Below, one piece after another: positions 5,952 to 7,905 of a stretch of 7,905 nucleotides of DNA. The stretch lies in contig CAJOKK010000066.1 in assembly GCA_905235165.1 (NCBI GenBank), positions 1 through 7,905 on the forward strand, given 5' to 3'. The position numbers were made by a program, and so were the translations under genes. The first letter of the stretch is position 1; every line of letters starts with the position of its first letter. The notes under the pieces are model-generated. The model had not been told where the DNA came from, did no database searches, and was given only the letters and a program-made list of their open reading frames with translations. Source of the stretch: an uncultured Atopobiaceae bacterium (lineage in GTDB: Bacteria > Actinomycetota > Coriobacteriia > Coriobacteriales > Atopobiaceae).

Positions 5952-7747
5952 GCTTCGTAGCCTTCACGGCGTGCGGCCTCGAACTTGCCCGAACGCTTGC
6001 GCACGGCCTGGGCGACCTGGGTCATGAGGCCTGCGTGAGCGCGCCGCCGCGCCTGGCGCTCGAGCCTGACGCCTGCGCCTATGAGTCCCTGGACGGATGG
6101 TGTGCCGAGGCCTTCGCCTCGTCGGATGCGCTCGTCTTCGTCTCGGCGACGGGCATCGCGCTGCGCACTATCGCGCCGTACGTCCGTGACAAGTACCGCG
6201 ATCCGGCGGTGGTCTGCGTCGACGAGGGGGCGAACTTCTCGATCGCCCTGCTCTCGGGCCATGTGGGTGGTGCCAATGAGCTCGCCTCTACGATTGCCGA
6301 GCTCTGCGGGGCCCAGGCCGTCATCACGACGGCGACCGACGTCGAGGGGGTCTTCGCAATCGACAGCTGGGCGCGTGAGCAGGGCCTCGCGATTCTTGAC
6401 CGCTCGCTGGCGAAGGAGGTCTCGGCACGCCTGCTCGAGGGTGGTACCGTGGGCTTTCGAAGCGACTGGCCCCTTGCCGGAGCCTTGCCGGCAGGTCTGG
6501 AGTATGACGAGGAAGGCGACCACGACCTTGGTGTCTCGGTCTCCCTTGACCTTGACAGGCGCCCCTTTGGCCACACGCTCGTTTTGCTGCCGCGCTGTGT
6601 GACGGTCGGCATGGGCTGTCGGCGCGGCATGGATGTGGACGCCCTTGGATCGGTTCTCGATACCTGCCTTGCCCAGGCGCGGCTACCGCGCGAGGCCATC
6701 TGCCGTCTTGCCTCGATCGACGTCAAGAAGGACGAGCCGGGCTTGCATGAGCTGGCTGCCTCGCTCGGCGTACCCTTCGAGACCTATAGCGCCGAGGAGC
6801 TTTCGGCTGTGGAGGGCACGTTCTTGTCATCTGCCTTCGTGCAGGAGACGGTAGGCGTGGACAATGTCTGCGAGCGTGCTGCCTGTGCTGGCGGTGCGCG
6901 TCTACTCTATCCAAAGTTTGCCTGTGATGGCGTCACGGTGGCCCTCGCGATCGACGAGCCGCGTCTGTGCTTTGCCGAGGCTCCCGAGAAGACCCCCGAG
7001 CGACAAGCTCGCGCCCAGCTGACCTGCGTGGGGCTGGGTCCGGGAGGGGCGCAGGACATGACGCTCAGGGCCAAGGCGGCCCTCGACGAGGCTGACGTGA
7101 TCTTCGGCTACACGACTTACCTTGACCTCATTCGCGCCGACTATTCCCAGAAGGAGCTCGTGGCGAGCGGTATGCGTGGCGAGCTGGAGCGTTGTCGCGC
7201 GGCCCTCGCACGCGCGGCGGCGGGCAGCAAGGTCGCCCTCGTGTGCTCGGGAGACCCCGGTGTCTATGGCATGGCGGGCCTTCTGCTGGAGCTGGCGGGC
7301 GACTATCCCGGCGTGGAGGTCGAGGTAATCGCTGGCGTGACGGCGGCAAGCGGAGGGGCGGCGGTGCTCGGCGCCCCGCTCATGCACGATTGGTGCTCCA
7401 TCTCCCTTTCCGACCTGCTCACGCCCTGGGAGCTCATCGAGCGACGCCTTCTTGCAGCGGCGCAGGCCGATTTCGTCATTGCCCTCTACAACCCCGCCTC
7501 GCATGGTCGGGCCGATTACCTCGCCCGCGCCTGCGACCTCTTGCTGGCCCATCGCAGTTCCGAGACCGTCTGTGGCTTTGTGCGAAAGGTCGGCCGCGAA
7601 GGGCAGAGCTTCCGCATCCTCACCCTCGGCGAGCTTAGGGATGCCCAGGTGGATATGCTTACCTGCGTCTTTATCGGCAACTCCCAGACGCGCGTGGTGG
7701 GCAATCGCATGGTGACCCCGCGCGGCTATAAGCTGGAGGGACGCTGA
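5942..7747 (+). CDS. cbiGH: CbiG-CbiH fusion: cobalt-precorrin-5A hydrolase and C17-methyltransferase
   Basis: A 601-residue bifunctional protein. The CbiG half (1-340) opens the delta-lactone of cobalt-precorrin-5A and releases acetaldehyde to give cobalt-precorrin-5B. It shows the central VFVSATGIALRTIAPYVRDK (65-84), the VVCVDEGANFSIALLSGHVG stretch (90-109) with GGANELA, and the C-terminal domain starting at VTVGMGCRRGMDVDAL (220-235). A polar, charged linker (about 341-358, Pro/Glu/Arg-rich) joins it to the CbiH half (359-601). CbiH methylates C17 and contracts the ring of cobalt-factor III to cobalt-precorrin-4. It is recognised by VGLGPGGAQDMTLRAKAAL (363-381), GYTTYLDLI (389-397), CSGDPGVYGMAGLLLEL (435-451), a GVTAASGGAAVLGAPLMHDW block (465-484), ALYNPAS (514-520) and GNSQTR (579-584). 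There is no C-terminal CbiH60-type iron-sulfur extension. Both halves look complete with no frameshift. GAGGGGAG (5925-5932) precedes ATG 5942. Confidence 0.95.
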   Translation: MRVSFVAFTACGLELARTLAHGLGDLGHEACVSAPPRLALEPDACAYESLDGWCAEAFASSDALVFVSATGIALRTIAPYVRDKYRDPAVVCVDEGANFSIALLSGHVGGANELASTIAELCGAQAVITTATDVEGVFAIDSWAREQGLAILDRSLAKEVSARLLEGGTVGFRSDWPLAGALPAGLEYDEEGDHDLGVSVSLDLDRRPFGHTLVLLPRCVTVGMGCRRGMDVDALGSVLDTCLAQARLPREAICRLASIDVKKDEPGLHELAASLGVPFETYSAEELSAVEGTFLSSAFVQETVGVDNVCERAACAGGARLLYPKFACDGVTVALAIDEPRLCFAEAPEKTPERQARAQLTCVGLGPGGAQDMTLRAKAALDEADVIFGYTTYLDLIRADYSQKELVASGMRGELERCRAALARAAAGSKVALVCSGDPGVYGMAGLLLELAGDYPGVEVEVIAGVTAASGGAAVLGAPLMHDWCSISLSDLLTPWELIERRLLAAAQADFVIALYNPASHGRADYLARACDLLLAHRSSETVCGFVRKVGREGQSFRILTLGELRDAQVDMLTCVFIGNSQTRVVGNRMVTPRGYKLEGR

Positions 7748-7905
7748 TGGAAGTCCTGGTCTTTGGCGGCACCTCGGAGGGGCGCGAGCTCGTGGAATGG
7801 CTGGCCGCACGCGGCTGCGACGTGGTCGCCTGCGTGACGACCGACTATGGCGCGAGCCTGCTTGAGCAGGGCGAGCATGTGAGCTGCCTGCAGGGCCCTC
7901 TGACC
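7747..7905 (+). CDS. cbiJ: CbiJ, cobalt-precorrin-6A reductase (5' part, cut by window end)
   Basis: Only the first 53 residues are in the window and the frame is open at the edge. The start MEVLVFGGTSEGREL (1-15) is the nucleotide-binding N-terminus of CbiJ/CobK reductases, followed by CVTTDYGASLL (29-39), also conserved there. The enzyme reduces cobalt-precorrin-6A to 6B with a nicotinamide cofactor. ATG 7747 overlaps the cbiGH stop by one base (TGATG) and has GGAGGG at 7735-7740. The cobalt-dependent name cbiJ is chosen over cobK because cbiD and cbiG neighbours indicate the anaerobic route. Whether the protein ends normally or is fused to another Cbi domain cannot be seen. Confidence 0.9.
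   Translation, partial: MEVLVFGGTSEGRELVEWLAARGCDVVACVTTDYGASLLEQGEHVSCLQGPLT

Noticed and set aside
5942..7747. Two separate genes cbiG and cbiH with a missed stop or frameshift between them
   Set aside because: The reading frame is continuous through a linker of about 18 residues, with no start codon and ribosome binding site arrangement at the junction, so a true fusion is the simpler reading.
6902..7810. Minus-strand open frame (302 codons) opposite cbiGH
   Set aside because: Antisense to a conserved CbiH domain, with no domain of its own.

Overview
The window reads as the 5' part of a corrinoid (vitamin B12) uptake and biosynthesis operon, transcribed left to right, together with its control region. 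The DNA is GC-rich with tightly packed genes. The Gram-positive style lipoproteins, GTG/ATG starts with strong GAGG-type ribosome binding sites and the anaerobic cbi pathway suggest an anaerobic actinobacterium, most likely a Coriobacteriia member (Olsenella/Atopobium/Collinsella type). That placement is inferred from composition and gene style, not proven.

Control region (1-390). Two perfect 35-bp direct repeats, each with a TGAGTCA/TGACTCA dyad, lie just upstream of a candidate extended -10 promoter (113-121). A compact cobalamin-type riboswitch aptamer follows (141-264). It runs directly into an intrinsic terminator (255-297). The terminator's 5' arm reuses the bases that form the 3' strand of aptamer helix P1, so the two structures should be mutually exclusive. 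A 93-base leader then reaches the first gene.

Uptake block (391-4015). A small lipoprotein of unknown function is followed by a complete FecCD/BtuCDF-type ABC importer: lipoprotein binding protein, ten-helix-type permease and ATPase. The genes overlap or nearly touch.

Biosynthesis block (4015-7905, running off the end). cbiD, cbiF, a fused cbiG-cbiH and the start of cbiJ follow, each overlapping the last by 1 to 10 bases. Together they cover five consecutive steps of the anaerobic pathway, cobalt-factor III to cobalt-precorrin-6B, in reaction order CbiH, CbiF, CbiG, CbiD, CbiJ. Nothing in the window supplies the earlier steps (CbiK/X, CbiL) or later ones (CbiE/T, CbiC, CbiA and on), so these must lie elsewhere, probably downstream.

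How they work together: the leader senses a corrinoid, the lipoproteins and ABC importer probably capture and import a corrinoid, and the cbi enzymes make the ring de novo. The parts most worth checking are the predicted riboswitch logic (the architecture resembles an ON switch, against the usual OFF behaviour of cobalamin riboswitches), the upstream paired repeats, the unknown first-gene lipoprotein and the CbiG-CbiH fusion.
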